From the NCBI RefSeq assembly GCF_963678635.1, contig NC_087071.1, positions 20,801,194 through 20,865,193 of the forward strand: a stretch of 64,000 nucleotides of DNA, written 5' to 3'. The DNA is from Symsagittifera roscoffensis. Its lineage: Eukaryota; Xenacoelomorpha; Acoela; Convolutidae. The position numbers and the translations under genes were made by a program. Under the pieces are notes generated by a model. It worked only from the letters and a program-made list of their open reading frames with translations, searched no databases and had not been told where the DNA came from. Shown here piece after piece: positions 47,101-56,600 of this stretch (positions are counted from its first letter, which is position 1; each line of letters opens with the position of its first letter).

Positions 47101-47771
47101 ACCTGCTCCGATCGCTCTTTGTATTCCTGCCTTAAGCGTTCGATCTCTTGACCCTGCTTTTTGTTGCAGTCTTCAAACAACTTTCTCAACATTCCCCGGT
47201 CTTCCTCCATCGCCAGCATGGTCTTAGTCATATCGTTTAACTCCTTCTTCGTACTTCTCAACTGATCGTTCATCTCGTCCAGATCTTGTATGGTTTGGTT
47301 CGTCTGAACCTTCTGTGTTACTTTCGCCCCTTTTGGTGGCACAGCTGCTCTCAGTGGTGAACCAGACGAGGTCGCCTCGCTGTTCATCTCCCGATGCATT
47401 CTCGTCAGCCCAGGTTTGGGCTTGGAGGGCATTGGCATCTCACCTGGTTGGTAAGTCCTAGAACTTCCCAACCCAGGCTCATTCGCCAAGTCACTCCCTG
47501 AGAGAGCCCCGTTTCTCCACCTCATCACTCTCATGTTCGGGCGGTCTAGTACTCCTCTTTCTCCATATGCTGCCATCAACAGGACTTCCGTGGGGCGGTC
47601 CCCACGGTTGTCGTGCCCCAAGATGTTAATCAGGGCGGTCAGCAACATGACCACCTCTGGGTCCTCCAGAGCGAAGTCTCGTTCGATCAGCCGACGATAG
47701 ATCGCATCTACCATCGGTCCTACATATGCCTCTGCCAGGTCCATCAATTCATCCAGGTTGAAATTGTCCAT
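41076..47771 (-). CDS. Giant-element downstream polyprotein with SGNH hydrolase domain (2231 aa)
   Basis: This ORF occupies the position where other retroelements carry env. An N-terminal region (1-130) is unassigned, followed by a coiled coil (about 160-225). Residues about 405-590 form an SGNH/GDSL-type hydrolase domain: block I ILGDSLVR (Ser415), block II FGGATI, block III VGTNDIS (Asn464), block V DGIH (Asp558, His561). SGNH enzymes cleave esters of lipids or carbohydrates. A second module (about 868-940, VANSEF then FAGINDHLHSRGF) keeps the Ser-to-Asn spacing (Ser875, Asn926) but lacks the D-x-x-H. Residues 1664-1750 are acidic and Gln/Gly-rich. No signal peptide or clear membrane anchor is seen. 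Expression may need a spliced or internal message, since the ATG is 397 bp after the previous stop. The frame matches the macro-like ORF. It is cut short by the duplication at 41025-41121. Confidence 0.85.
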   Translation of the reverse strand: MDNFNLDELMDLAEAYVGPMVDAIYRRLIERDFALEDPEVVMLLTALINILGHDNRGDRPTEVLLMAAYGERGVLDRPNMRVMRWRNGALSGSDLANEPGLGSSRTYQPGEMPMPSKPKPGLTRMHREMNSEATSSGSPLRAAVPPKGAKVTQKVQTNQTIQDLDEMNDQLRSTKKELNDMTKTMLAMEEDRGMLRKLFEDCNKKQGQEIERLRQEYKERSEQVALTTSIEKMIPARDIPRGQSPMELLTPREMSQTTETRLPAETNRVTIPDPSDTLGDPVVEQTVRKLIETAGRLVANKNAPGSGVTAPYGTIDDTGRVQLSQTVIRQGMSNGMSNVTPLMGNSRIPERKVRKMPAKKVSRVIDVQKNNQLKYSFTGVPETDPRACFNRATWSPAVNLQQPPLGTSHLILGDSLVRVLSNLRTSWVTTVMAFGGATIAQLYRMVELMNPGKIPNVMILVGTNDISRGSDEQEALWEAMMVCLFTTLWQKFSCAVLTVCTVPMNTRSLTVSGRRHNEGVMRWNNILRNLANRNAGRMILMDIEHELRAMDQARLTTDGIHFDSVEGQAWLNRVFQERLDELEAELFDTGVLKEEGTVSDTVITTFVPPNLETRLGTVPAAINYRQQSSSEPGRRTDVQDRLGEAPMRRTIHPRKRIGPVNQPIEEVAGTSRSDTRSETTSTSREERPSRGSLMWSRSIPSPWHIYKEELMKLDLQRVSFIEDARRMLNGATLSVSRLYSITGVDWLIAASINFSSTTALRFADLEGLPSNNTIGPVNARPLQDVRLNHDERNREERPGRFLTARAPIGQHVKIFRQLTTPPGHVKERVYPKLVNQDGDAQRYGGLTAIKKDETIFAAYDKAEMRKAKIMVVANSEFVYTSKSLFWPDVIMLAAVDLDLLQSVSLAIGVQRQTEMNPITIVFAGINDHLHSRGFLSRLRDPATAENAVWPAIKDILESMGEVVDATKEGSFNKVTLRVVFALSPGYAYLPDGLKFVYAMVALLSEGKYDVIISAPNRMIEMENLRPLKAELPAVWSDISNAMRGFKDHALHMLVLDEVLGLELSNFSRQLKLKPGIDDDHRVITAMSNDLWFRAMEVASEDTRRKNSLETRAHLEAMVLRTKPEANQWLHLNPRVAALGADAFQQGPVMITKIHAYLLKEVNLAENAGEKTAEFVNRMCQITLEIFWTQEVKGQEGFERTDSMLEGLGAGWTASFLAKVYPKVSHYLIKEFLQAVVKVSIVELIALFVTFGAENFVKGPVILLTDGIQNLRLDGLLTLIAITHGNLGGLMKLARCPEQMKERVRNLDMKKSTDSWNKIRDLRHTLIQYLLQQNRFGTGEDETIEREEDVRRHVGGMPLLTDLSLAMRIDPLALIRGVTEFVTVIYGPAVTFAFPDVKVEAYRRSVLHLNLISAVDGSTLNWCEQHALRELMSEDLLFAKISEPEMTVINFDDHFCDRMGEVERGHIEVFPKLWNLRPYDKTNGEMTRVPRLTAAYHKVREETKDWGDYKKLPEAIPEFPLIRRMLLGAVSVVQTPRLRAFETNERRVGNFSATMDPYFVGRNAAVLQYTRFAYTDQATRRRISNAATPKPEGFDEEWRGLGLAPMRMRGRTELPEASVILTSVRKEMKAAGVLQTRIFLAPFGCEEIKVVHGEEEDKSAGTLLTPRFQEEADNDKQGPSNSNRDKSEGDDGQGGNRQTEEPMQQDQAGGEDDRASTGGTSSLDFNIFSDLENNADTLETTEPADEGISTLEPPSAFEEMKRNLPESSSPGNTRNNDQRILMESPRRRRIEASARVPFLGTLPEEEWEVHHRDHESRTGCKLDRVAFMEEVWTVIQSYGTQSILKTGLNQPLMREVLDKLDECEGRLSELLIDSATDESEAKSPIKMTPQDNEGEVVYLSRIRRGTMRSKMVIDKINAMKMKLGSRVMPRRIGKTKVDSEISMKAGNSAKRKRVEEVMDLGQGDYQLSGTDRILTDIAMVPPILMAGIKSTGYKSKRSDRTLTGATLEMEILSQCGESKMRDFKPSPMNHGKGSVAGQLTPVEYNRLTVSETVSIDEPTGGYMEMLEYRNSARGYVVALEDEKAMEGYLEMMLQGTTLKQKAYGTLASSDVEAETIEQLVSLPWKAVVLRYFEEEMRTTPRIHALVAVPYVRTELQLRLAWCMMGLTREEYDSEERKRSKEEKVFLMTNLRDLIVQEGAAVACAKRRDALCFIRFLIEQISVPALSTCVKCA

Positions 47772-48167
47772 ACTGTTCTTTCCAAGTTTGATTTGATTTC
47801 GATTTCAAGTTTTGACTCAAGTGAGCAATTAAATGATCAATCAGGATCTAGAAAAGAAATCACGAATGTCACACCTGTCAATTTCACCTTAACATACATC
47901 GTTAAAATTTGCTTAAAGACAGTTCAGATAAAAAGATATTTATCCTAAAATTTATTAAAATCAATTGGTTTCTAAAATTTTGGAATTCGACCTAAGATTG
48001 GACAGTCCAAACTTTGGATCTATTCCCAAGATCGTCATTTAGTTGTTCATGGTCACTAAACCCTACTTACCCATGATCTTAATAACCTAACACATAACAT
48101 AACATAACGCACCTCTCACATATTACACACAACTTAGTCTTTGGCCTAACACCCTCTCGCACATCAC
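47772..48167 (-). other. Gap between macro-like ORF and SGNH ORF
   Basis: Non-coding spacer of 396 bp, more AT-rich than either neighbour. The minus strand just before the ATG reads GAACAG|T and could be a weak splice acceptor, but there is no polypyrimidine tract. No hairpin or promoter recognised. Confidence 0.5.
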
Positions 48168-49274
48168 TCAGCCTATACTTAAGTAATATTTCTTATGTAG
48201 ATATACTTGTATGTTCGTATCAGAGAATATCACGTGTACAAGCGCGTACAATTCCCGAGGATGCAGTCTTCCTCTATTTGGATCGTACACTGGAAGCGAA
48301 AGCTCCTTCACGTCCATTTCCACAAGGAAGTCCCTCAGCCTCGTCAAAGACAAGACTAGATTTTCTGGGTCCACGTGTTGCTTCTCTGTCGCCCTCGTTA
48401 CCAGGAAGCATAAGTACTTTCCCGGTATTTGCGACACCGCCGGGGGTAAGGCTGCTACGCCCCCTATCCCTGGTCTTTGCTTCCAAAGGAATTCCACGTT
48501 TTTATATTCCCTCTTAAAATCTGCCGCTAGCGCCGTCCTAAAACTCATGTCTGCGGTGATAGCTACCGCACATGTTCTGTTTGTGAGTATGAAATCACTG
48601 TCTGTTAGTATTATGTTACTAGAATATTCATTTGGTAAATTAAAATATGTTTCAACTACCCTGCCTATGTCAGGTTTCTTAGGTTCTTCACCTGTTTCTG
48701 CTTCTAAGTTTCCTGTTTCTCTTGCTATTCTCAATTTTTTTATTATCAAGTTTTCAGTGTGGGTAAGTCCTACCCCCACTCCCCGGACAAAAATATCCAT
48801 CGGCGTTCCCGTCGATCGCATACCGGGTATTAAGTCAAGATTAGAAGCTGGAATGAGAAGTTGTCCTTCCTGGGCAGCCCAGGAAGGATCATCTCGTTCG
48901 GTCTTAATGTATTTCGCGCTTTCGCGATCTACGTCTTGAATCGTAACGCTGGTCTTTTCAGGGTCTGATGTCATTTCGTTCAGCCACTCTAAGACACGCA
49001 GGTTCGTCAGGTCTTGTTCATTTGACTGCTGTTGCTCATCGTCGAACTCCACCTCGGGTTTCGACCAGTCGTCAACCCACTCATCGTTGTGATCATCGAC
49101 TATGTCAATGTCCTGTGACACTGTTATTTCCTCTAAACCCACTACTTCCTCCACTATTTTCTTTAGATCTATCCTATCCACTACAAAGTCGTCACCGTAA
49201 GGATTGTATTTCTTTCTTAGTCTCGTCCCGTCTTTCTGACGAGTCTGCATCGTGAACGGAAGATCTGGTTCCAT
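48168..49274 (-). CDS. End of pol with macro-like domain (-1 frame relative to integrase)
   Basis: The frame is open from about 49335, overlapping the end of the integrase ORF by roughly 120 nt. Its first ATG is at 49274. Its beginning (TRLRKKYNPYGDDFVVD) resembles the usual Gypsy pol C-terminus, so translation probably reaches it from integrase by a -1 shift or the frame was changed by an indel. After an acidic linker, residues about 215-375 (counted from 49310) look like a macro (ADP-ribose-binding) domain: FILTNRTCAVAITADMSF, KYLCFLVTRATEKQ, SLTRLRDFLVEM, ELSLPVYDPNRGRL and DTNIQVYL follow the order of strands and helices of that fold. The glycine-rich loops are poorly conserved, so binding is uncertain. 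Similar macro-like modules occur in some invertebrate Gypsy polyproteins. It shares a frame with the 2231-aa ORF downstream. Confidence 0.65.
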   Translation of the reverse strand: MEPDLPFTMQTRQKDGTRLRKKYNPYGDDFVVDRIDLKKIVEEVVGLEEITVSQDIDIVDDHNDEWVDDWSKPEVEFDDEQQQSNEQDLTNLRVLEWLNEMTSDPEKTSVTIQDVDRESAKYIKTERDDPSWAAQEGQLLIPASNLDLIPGMRSTGTPMDIFVRGVGVGLTHTENLIIKKLRIARETGNLEAETGEEPKKPDIGRVVETYFNLPNEYSSNIILTDSDFILTNRTCAVAITADMSFRTALAADFKREYKNVEFLWKQRPGIGGVAALPPAVSQIPGKYLCFLVTRATEKQHVDPENLVLSLTRLRDFLVEMDVKELSLPVYDPNRGRLHPRELYALVHVIFSDTNIQVYLHKKYYLSIG

Positions 49275-50659
49275 GTTCTTGGGAACCTCTGTCTGTCGGA
49301 ATCCTGCCAATCTTCCTCTGCGTAGGGCAAGGTTTCATCGTCCGCTTCGATCTGTTCGTTTGGATCCAGGTCCAATGGTGTATCCGTACCTTCCTCTACG
49401 ACTTCGTTTCCATCGTTCTTCTCCCTGGTGCCTTTTTCATTGACCTCACAAGCAGGATCCATCATTAGATAATCCCCTTCTTCCATGTCTGCAGGTATAC
49501 ACCAGTCTTCTGTCGATGGATTGTGTGGCTTGATGTTCTCGTAGTGGGCGGCTCGGCCAGTACTCAGTCTATAAAAGCGTCCCTCTTGGTGCACCTCTGT
49601 AATCATGAAGGGTCCCCTCCACTTCTTCAGAAGCTTTTTTGTCCCTTTCGGTGGTATAACGTTCTGAAATACCCATACGTAGTCTCCCACCGAGTAAGCC
49701 TTTGCACCAGCTGCTTTCTTGTCGAATGTTTTCCTCTGCCTTGCCTGTGCCTGCTGAGTGTTTCGTCTACACAAGTCGTTCAACTCCTGTTGGCGTCTGA
49801 TCACATCCCTCACGTAGACCTGTGGGGATGTTTTCTTTCCCTCATACTCTGGGTAGAAGAATGTCAAGGGTAAAGACTTCTCGTGTCCCGTCAGCATCAT
49901 GTGTGGACTGACTCCAGTGGTGGAGTGTTGCGTGCTATTATAAGCTCCCATCACCTGTGGAAGGTATCTGTCCCAATCGGTCATGTACCTGGAACAATAT
50001 ACCCTCAGCATCGACACTAACGTCCTATTCTGTCTTTCCACTAAGCCATTCGTCTGAGGGTGGTATGTCGTGGAGTGAGCCTGAGCGACTTGTGACCGTC
50101 TCATAAGCTCTTTCGTAAGCTCGCCTACGAAAGCCGTTCCATTGTCCGATTGAAACGTCATTGGACATCCGTGTCTTGCTATCCACGTATTGATCAGGTG
50201 GTCGCATGTCTCTTCCGCCGAGGCAGTTATGCAGGGCACGGCCTCTGCATACTTCGTGAAGTGATCTATCATGACCAAGACTTGGTTGTAACCGCTGTCT
50301 GTCATGCATATCTTCTGGTGATCTATCTGCACCACCTCGTTGAATTCAGACGACTCAATTGATTGTAAAGGAAATCGCAACTTCCTAGGATCCTTGACCT
50401 GTTGGCATGACAGACATGCTGTCACCCATTTCTCGCATGCCTTTTTCATCCCAGGCCACTCAAAGCGCTTCAGGATCCTCTGATACACTTTGTCGATCCC
50501 TTGATGGCCCATCTGATCATGCGACCTGAATAATAGTTCTGTCTGATAGAGTTGCGGCAACACTATCGCGTTATATTTGTATAAGACCTTGTCTTCTTCT
50601 CTTCTCCTGCAAGCCACGATCCCGTCCTTGTTCAGATATAATCTCCCCTCCTTCTGCAT
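49217..50659 (-). CDS. Integrase of the giant element
   Basis: This 480-aa segment is in the same frame as the gag-RT ORF and separated from it by one TAA codon (50663-50665). A zinc-binding HHCC domain uses H47, H52, C82 and C85 (SHDQMGHQG, CLSCQQVKD). The catalytic core has D113 (VQIDH), D172 (QSDNGTAF) and E208 (GLVERQN) with 35 residues between the last two, the DDE integrase triad. A GPY/F-type module follows (KWRGPFMITEV, then RFYRLS and ENIKPHNP), typical of Metaviridae integrases. The first methionine is two codons after the stop, but linker residues run across the TAA without a break in similarity, so this is the rest of pol and not an independent gene. The last 30 residues are probably out-of-frame sequence. 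Confidence 0.93.
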   Translation of the reverse strand: MQKEGRLYLNKDGIVACRRREEDKVLYKYNAIVLPQLYQTELLFRSHDQMGHQGIDKVYQRILKRFEWPGMKKACEKWVTACLSCQQVKDPRKLRFPLQSIESSEFNEVVQIDHQKICMTDSGYNQVLVMIDHFTKYAEAVPCITASAEETCDHLINTWIARHGCPMTFQSDNGTAFVGELTKELMRRSQVAQAHSTTYHPQTNGLVERQNRTLVSMLRVYCSRYMTDWDRYLPQVMGAYNSTQHSTTGVSPHMMLTGHEKSLPLTFFYPEYEGKKTSPQVYVRDVIRRQQELNDLCRRNTQQAQARQRKTFDKKAAGAKAYSVGDYVWVFQNVIPPKGTKKLLKKWRGPFMITEVHQEGRFYRLSTGRAAHYENIKPHNPSTEDWCIPADMEEGDYLMMDPACEVNEKGTREKNDGNEVVEEGTDTPLDLDPNEQIEADDETLPYAEEDWQDSDRQRFPRTWNQIFRSRCRLVRKTGRD

Positions 50660-50662
50660 GAA

Positions 50663-53600
50663 TTATTGTCTCAGGATCCTATAGCTGTCTTCTTCCAGAT
50701 CACCTTTGTCAGGTGCACCGTTTTCTATCCACCTTTTTAGGTTGCTTGTCATGCGATCATTTCTCTGCGCCCTTAGAAGGTCCGAGAGTCTGTATCTCGC
50801 CTTCAAGTACGTCTTCATGACTCTCATCTGACTGTTCAGCTCGTTGGGCTGATGTGTGTCTTCTTCCATCTTAACGCACCAAATCTTCGCCAACGGTTGT
50901 GTTTCTTGTTGAAACGGCTGAAGATCAGTCCTGACTACCTCTTTCTGCGGCAACAGGCTTATCGAACGTTTCGATACCGCTATCGTTTCTAAGTCATCCG
51001 CTGCGTTGTCAAAGACTCTTTCGCTTGGTATTAGGTAGCGATCACTGTCAGGATCCTGGTACACCTCTCTGTCCAGGTTTCTCGCCCGAGTTTCCACTAG
51101 TAGCGTGTGTATCGCCAGTTCTGACAGTTCTGATCCCGAGGTCGAATCCCTGTCTGAATAGGTGTTCATTCTCGAGCTTTCTGACTTATCATCCGTCGAA
51201 GGTGTTGTGCTGGAGACTGCACGCTCCTCCAGATCATGTCCGTATTTCCTTCGCATCCATCTGAACTCCCCGGACAAAACTTTGTTCTCTAGGTCCTGTT
51301 TCTCACCAGGAATTTTCTCGTCTATCTCGGACTCCCCGGACAAATTTCCTTGTCCCGGGTGTTGATCTTGTGATCGCTGGTTTTTCTCCTTATCCTTCTC
51401 CCCGGACAAATAGTCTTGCAGCAGATTTTGTTTTACAACTCCACCCTCTTTATCCCGGTCTACAAAGGTGACAGTTTTCTTTTGCTTGCCGCTCTCCCGT
51501 CCTTTCTGTCCGTAAGAAGTACTGGTTAAAATCTCTTGGGGTATTGAGGATACTAGTTGCTGAACTATTGTCCTACAATCCCTCTTGTTCTCTTCGTGCT
51601 GTTGTCTGGACGGCATGATCTTCACTTTCTCACTGACTGTTAGCGATGCCACTGCTGCTGTCCACTCGGGGTCATCTCTGGTCACTTCTCTTTCTAACAA
51701 TCCACCCAGTATCCGCATCACTTGTGGTGTGACTTGCACCGTTTTATCCAATAATGAGAGGCTGTTTATATTCATGCGAGAGAGTTCTTGCTGTACCAGG
51801 TTCGAGCGCAGCAACAAATCCAAGGGGACCGGGTCCTCCCTTGACAGGATCTTTATCTCGGCTGCTTTCTCTACAGGTAACTCAGGATGCCCCGGAATTG
51901 GATGTCCAGACTTATCCAACCATCTCGTTAAGGGAAGCGCTTCATAAGTTTCTTTGTCCAGAAACGAGAATCCCTCCTTTACTTCCGCCTGATTGGCCTG
52001 CTTCTGCTCCAATCTTTCATAGAACTCAGTTTTCTTGCTGAGACTGTCAGCATTCTGATGTTTATCACGCATCCTATGTTCGATTATCATATGGTAGCCA
52101 TCCAATCTGACTATCCATCTACCAATATAACTCTGATCCATCGAGTAGGTCTTCAACCAGGATAACGCTCTGTTGTCCACGCGTAACTTGAAGGGAGCGC
52201 TCCCCAAGTATGCACGGTACTTTTCCACGAAGGTGACTACTGCAAACATTTCTGCTTTCGGTGCGCCATATTTCATCTCTGTGTCACTCAAGACCTTGCT
52301 GCCGTATGCAATGGGACGGAGGACTGTTCTTCCGTTCCATTCTTGCTCTTGATGCAATATTCCTGAGATGGCCACCACCGATGCGTCTGTGTCAAGAACA
52401 TACATGCCCTTTTCTGTAGGCATGCCCAGCACTGGCGCTTCGCACAGTTCCCGCTTTATGTTCTCGAAAGCAACTTGTGCCTCATCGTTCCATTCGAACT
52501 TTTTCCCTTTGTTGCGCATCAGCTTCTGCATCGGGTACACCTTGTCCGCGTATCCTTTTATGAATTCTCGGTAGTAATTGGCAAACCCTAGGAAGCTCAT
52601 GAGCTGTGTGTCCGTTCTAGGAGCTTTCCATGTCAGCACAGCCTCTACTGCTTCTGGATCTGGCCTCACACCATGCCGGTCCACCATTCTTCCCAGGTAC
52701 TTGATCGAATCCCTAAGGATTTCACATTTCGATGGTTTGCATTTCAAGCCTGCTCTTTTCATACATCCGAAGACCTCATCGAGTCGATCAATGTGATCCT
52801 CCAGGGTTGGTGTCGCTATGACTACGTCATCCACGTAGCACATCAAGAGATTCCCGTACTTTTTGGTCACTCCTGTCAAAGCCTGAGCCATCAGCCTTTG
52901 AAAGGTTGCTGTTGCATTGCACAAGCCGAAGGGCATCCTCTTCCACTGGTACAACCCCAATTCGCACGCGAATCCGGTTTTCTCCCTGTCCTTCTTCCGC
53001 AGAGGAACCTGCCAGAAGGCAGAACCCAAGTCCAATGTGGTGAAGAACTTTGCATCACCAAGTTTGGATAGGCTCTCGTCTATTCGCGGTATCGGGTACG
53101 CATCTTTAATCGTTACCGCGTTCAAGTAACGAAAGTCGCAACAAAATCTAAGCTGCCCCCCTTTCTTTTTCGCCATTACTACTCCGCAAGCCCATGGTGA
53201 TTTCGAGGGTTCTATCATGTCGTATTCAAGCAACATTTCTATTTCCGCTCGGCACGCTTCCGATTTATGTGGCGTCATTCGCCTTGCGCCTTCCCTATGG
53301 GGAACGGCGCCCTCTTCTAGTTCGATTTCGTGTTCGACGAAATTACAGCAACCGATGTCCGCCTTATGTTTTGAAAATACTTCGGCGTTCCGATCTAGGA
53401 GGTCCCGCAATTTTTCAAAATCTCCCTCACCTATTTTTCCTTTTAAATGTTCTATTTCTGGCAAAACCGGTTTGTCAGAATCTAGTTCATATGACGAGGG
53501 GCGTTCCGGAAAATTCGAGCAGCTTGATAAGCCGTCGTCCGTTTCGGATTTCATTGAAAACAATTTACGAATAGATTTTAATTCATTAATTCTCTTTAAG

Positions 53601-56600
53601 ATTTTATCTTTATTTGCATGATAAGGACAGTCTTTCACACTATATTTCTTCAAGTTTTGTGTCTCTTCATAGTCGGTCCTCATCGGCAATGCGTAACCAA
53701 GCTTCTTTCCACGCTGGATTGAAACCGTGGTGTCCAGTGTGTTCAACAACACACTGACACACAGTCCGTTTCGCGTTACCGAGAAGCTCCGGCCTAAAAT
53801 CACCGAACTCTGACTATTTGGATTCGGTACTAAGCAAACCTGTTTACTATCACTTAACGAATTTAAATTTCTCATTCTAAAAATCGCTACTACAGCTTGT
53901 CCTGGTTGTAACTTTACTTTTCTATCCAAAAAAACTGGTACCTTATTTTCATCTGTTATTATCCTATTAATGGGTCTCTTAACATACTTTCGGTCCGGGT
54001 TTCTAATCCGTATTAGACCGTTGTTCAAGTCAATCATCACGTCAAAATTCCTGACAAAATCTCTGCCCAAGATGAATTGGTCGGCGTCGTCCAGATTCTC
54101 TACCACCAGGAAGCTCATCCAAAGGTTCCGTCCTCCCATGTGAAGGACCGTCACCGGTGTTCTTCCGGCTACGTAGATAGCTCCTCGATTTGCAGCGGCT
54201 AGTCGGAGATTCGTAGGAATCAAATCTTCCCGCGTGAAGCCCATTCTCTCCCAGGTTTTTATCGGCATCGCACTCACCACCGCGCCTGTGTCCAGAAGCC
54301 CTGTGACTCCGATTTTTGTTCCGTTGGTGTCAAGCAGGTGTGCTGTCACATCTGCTTCATATCCAATATGTACCGCGTCTTGTTCCATCATGGCGTCATG
54401 GCCTATCCTGCGGACTTTGAGTTCCTCTTCACCCAAATAGATCTGCCCCATTTGGTCATCATCTGTTGTTATGTAAGTCCTGGTGTAGATGCTGATTCCA
54501 TCCACGTTCAGCATTATTTGATACGACCCATAGACCTCCAAGTAGCGTCCATGAAGTTTCTTCATGCGAGGGCCACCCGTCGTTAGTAGTGCTCGCACAG
54601 CTCTCGACTCAGTGCGTGGCTCCACCTGCCTCAGATAATCTGCATATGTGTCCAAATGCATTAAAGTGAACTCTGATGGTTCACTCAAATTTCTTATTAC
54701 CTGGTGTCCAGCCACTGAGATTATCGACTGTATCTTCTTTCCCTGCGGCGCCATGCCGAACCTCTTACCGGAGATCACTTTAAGTTTCATATCTAAACTG
54801 CTTGGTGTTTTCGTCTCTTCGAACTCCGTTGCCTCGAAGGTATTCAGTTGCTCCTGAAGCTTTTCATTTTCCAGTTCAAGTTTCACTTTTTGTTCGATCT
54901 CTTTCGTCACCAATTCCTGCTGTACTCTATTTAAAGCATCCTTTGCGGCTGCCTTATAATCGATCTTGAAGTCATCGGCCGCAGTTGCTGGTTCCGGTTC
55001 ACGTGCTTCTTCTGTTACTGCTTGCATTTTCTTTGCCGCCAGCTCTTGAGGTTTGTCCTTCCTGCGTGCCTCTGCTTCGCCCAAAAGTCGAGCCTTGCTT
55101 GCTTTCACTCCTGACAAAGCTTCTTCATGCCTTGGATGCTTGATGTCTGCCACTGCATCCCAGAATTGCGGACAATCTGATTTAAAATGACCTTCCAAGT
55201 TACAAAAGGAACACCTCGGGCCAAATTTCGCAATTACTCCTCTCATGAAATCCTCATGATCCAACTCTGACGCATCTTCGTCCTCGAGGCTAAAGCCTAT
55301 TGCTTTCATGCCTTGTTTGTAAGCTGGGCATGCTGACACTTGATGGTCTGTTGAACTGCAATTAGCACAAGAACGTCTCTTGTCCATATCATCCCTCGGT
55401 TTGTACCAATTGTTCCCTTGGTTAGCTGGTCCGTTGTTAAAATTGCCATAATTGTTCTTGTAATATCCAGATCTCGAAGGAGGTTTCAACAAAAGATACT
55501 CTTTTGATTTGAGCCTCAACTCCTCCGGTGTTGGCGCATTAGTTGATAGTGGTGTGTAATGCGTTGCTAGCATCGTACGAAGTTCATCATTTTTCACACC
55601 ATCGATGAATTTTGAGGCTACGGCCAGGTTCATCCTTCGGTTTGACTCATCCGGTTGGCTGCGTCTTCTCAGCATTTCCAAATCATCGAGAAACTTGTCT
55701 ATTGTTTCATCTTCTCGTTGCCTCCGTTTCTCGAAGCGCATCATCGCCTGGTGCCCCTGCACCCCTGATCCGAAACGGTTTAACAAGATTTCGAAGATTT
55801 TCTCAGCAGTGTCACGTTGATACTGTTTCTTAGCCATGACACAGTTCAGGGCTGTCCCTTCTAAGTTGCTGGTGAGCGCGCTGCATTCCTGTCTCTCCGA
55901 CAAGTCCTCTTCCTCGAAATGCAGCTTCATTACCTCTATCCAGGTATCAATACAGCCATCAGATTCGTCCTTGTAGCATCTTGGCTTCTTAAAGACTCTT
56001 CTGGACTTTTCACTGCGTTCATTGGTTCTAGATAACCGCGTCAGGAATGTCTCCAAAGACCTGTTCAGGGGTTCAAATGCTGTGGCCATTGCCGTAGCAT
56101 CCCTTGAGTGTCCCGCCTGAGTGTCCTCACACCTTGTCGAAGGCTCTGTGTGCGGTGCATCCCTGCAATCCGAATCACCATGAGCGTTTCCCGCTTGGCC
56201 CATGTGACTCCTCCTCGGGCTTGTATGCCCCATGTTGCCAGAATCGCTTCTCCCGGTCGCATGTGTGCTTTGCGTTGGTCGTTCGTTCGAGGTTTGTCTG
56301 TTCCCCGTTGAACTTGCTCTACTGTTCGGGCCCCATGCTGTATTACCCCTTGTGGCATAGCCTGATGAACTGCCCCTGCCTCTAGTGGATCCATTTGTCT
56401 TCCTCCTTTGATGTTCATTGAAGTTCACCCTCGGTTCCCTGCTGGGACCTCCCGAGTTCGGCTCTCCTTCTTTTGGTCCACTCTTGCTGCTTAGTAGCCC
56501 GTCCAACCTATCCATGATAGCCTGCGTTCGCCTCTCCATCATCGCGTCTATCTTTGTGTCAAGAGACCCAAGAGACTGCTCTTGCTGAATTCTTAACTTC

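Noticed and set aside
49217-49310. Programmed frameshift with a defined slippery heptamer between integrase and the macro-like ORF
   Set aside because: No classical X XXY YYZ heptamer followed by a stem is evident in the overlap, so a plain indel cannot be excluded and no site is annotated.
50663-50665. Alternative genetic code with TAA as a sense codon
   Set aside because: All three host genes and the other ORFs use standard codons and stops; only one in-frame TAA occurs in about 2850 codons of pol.
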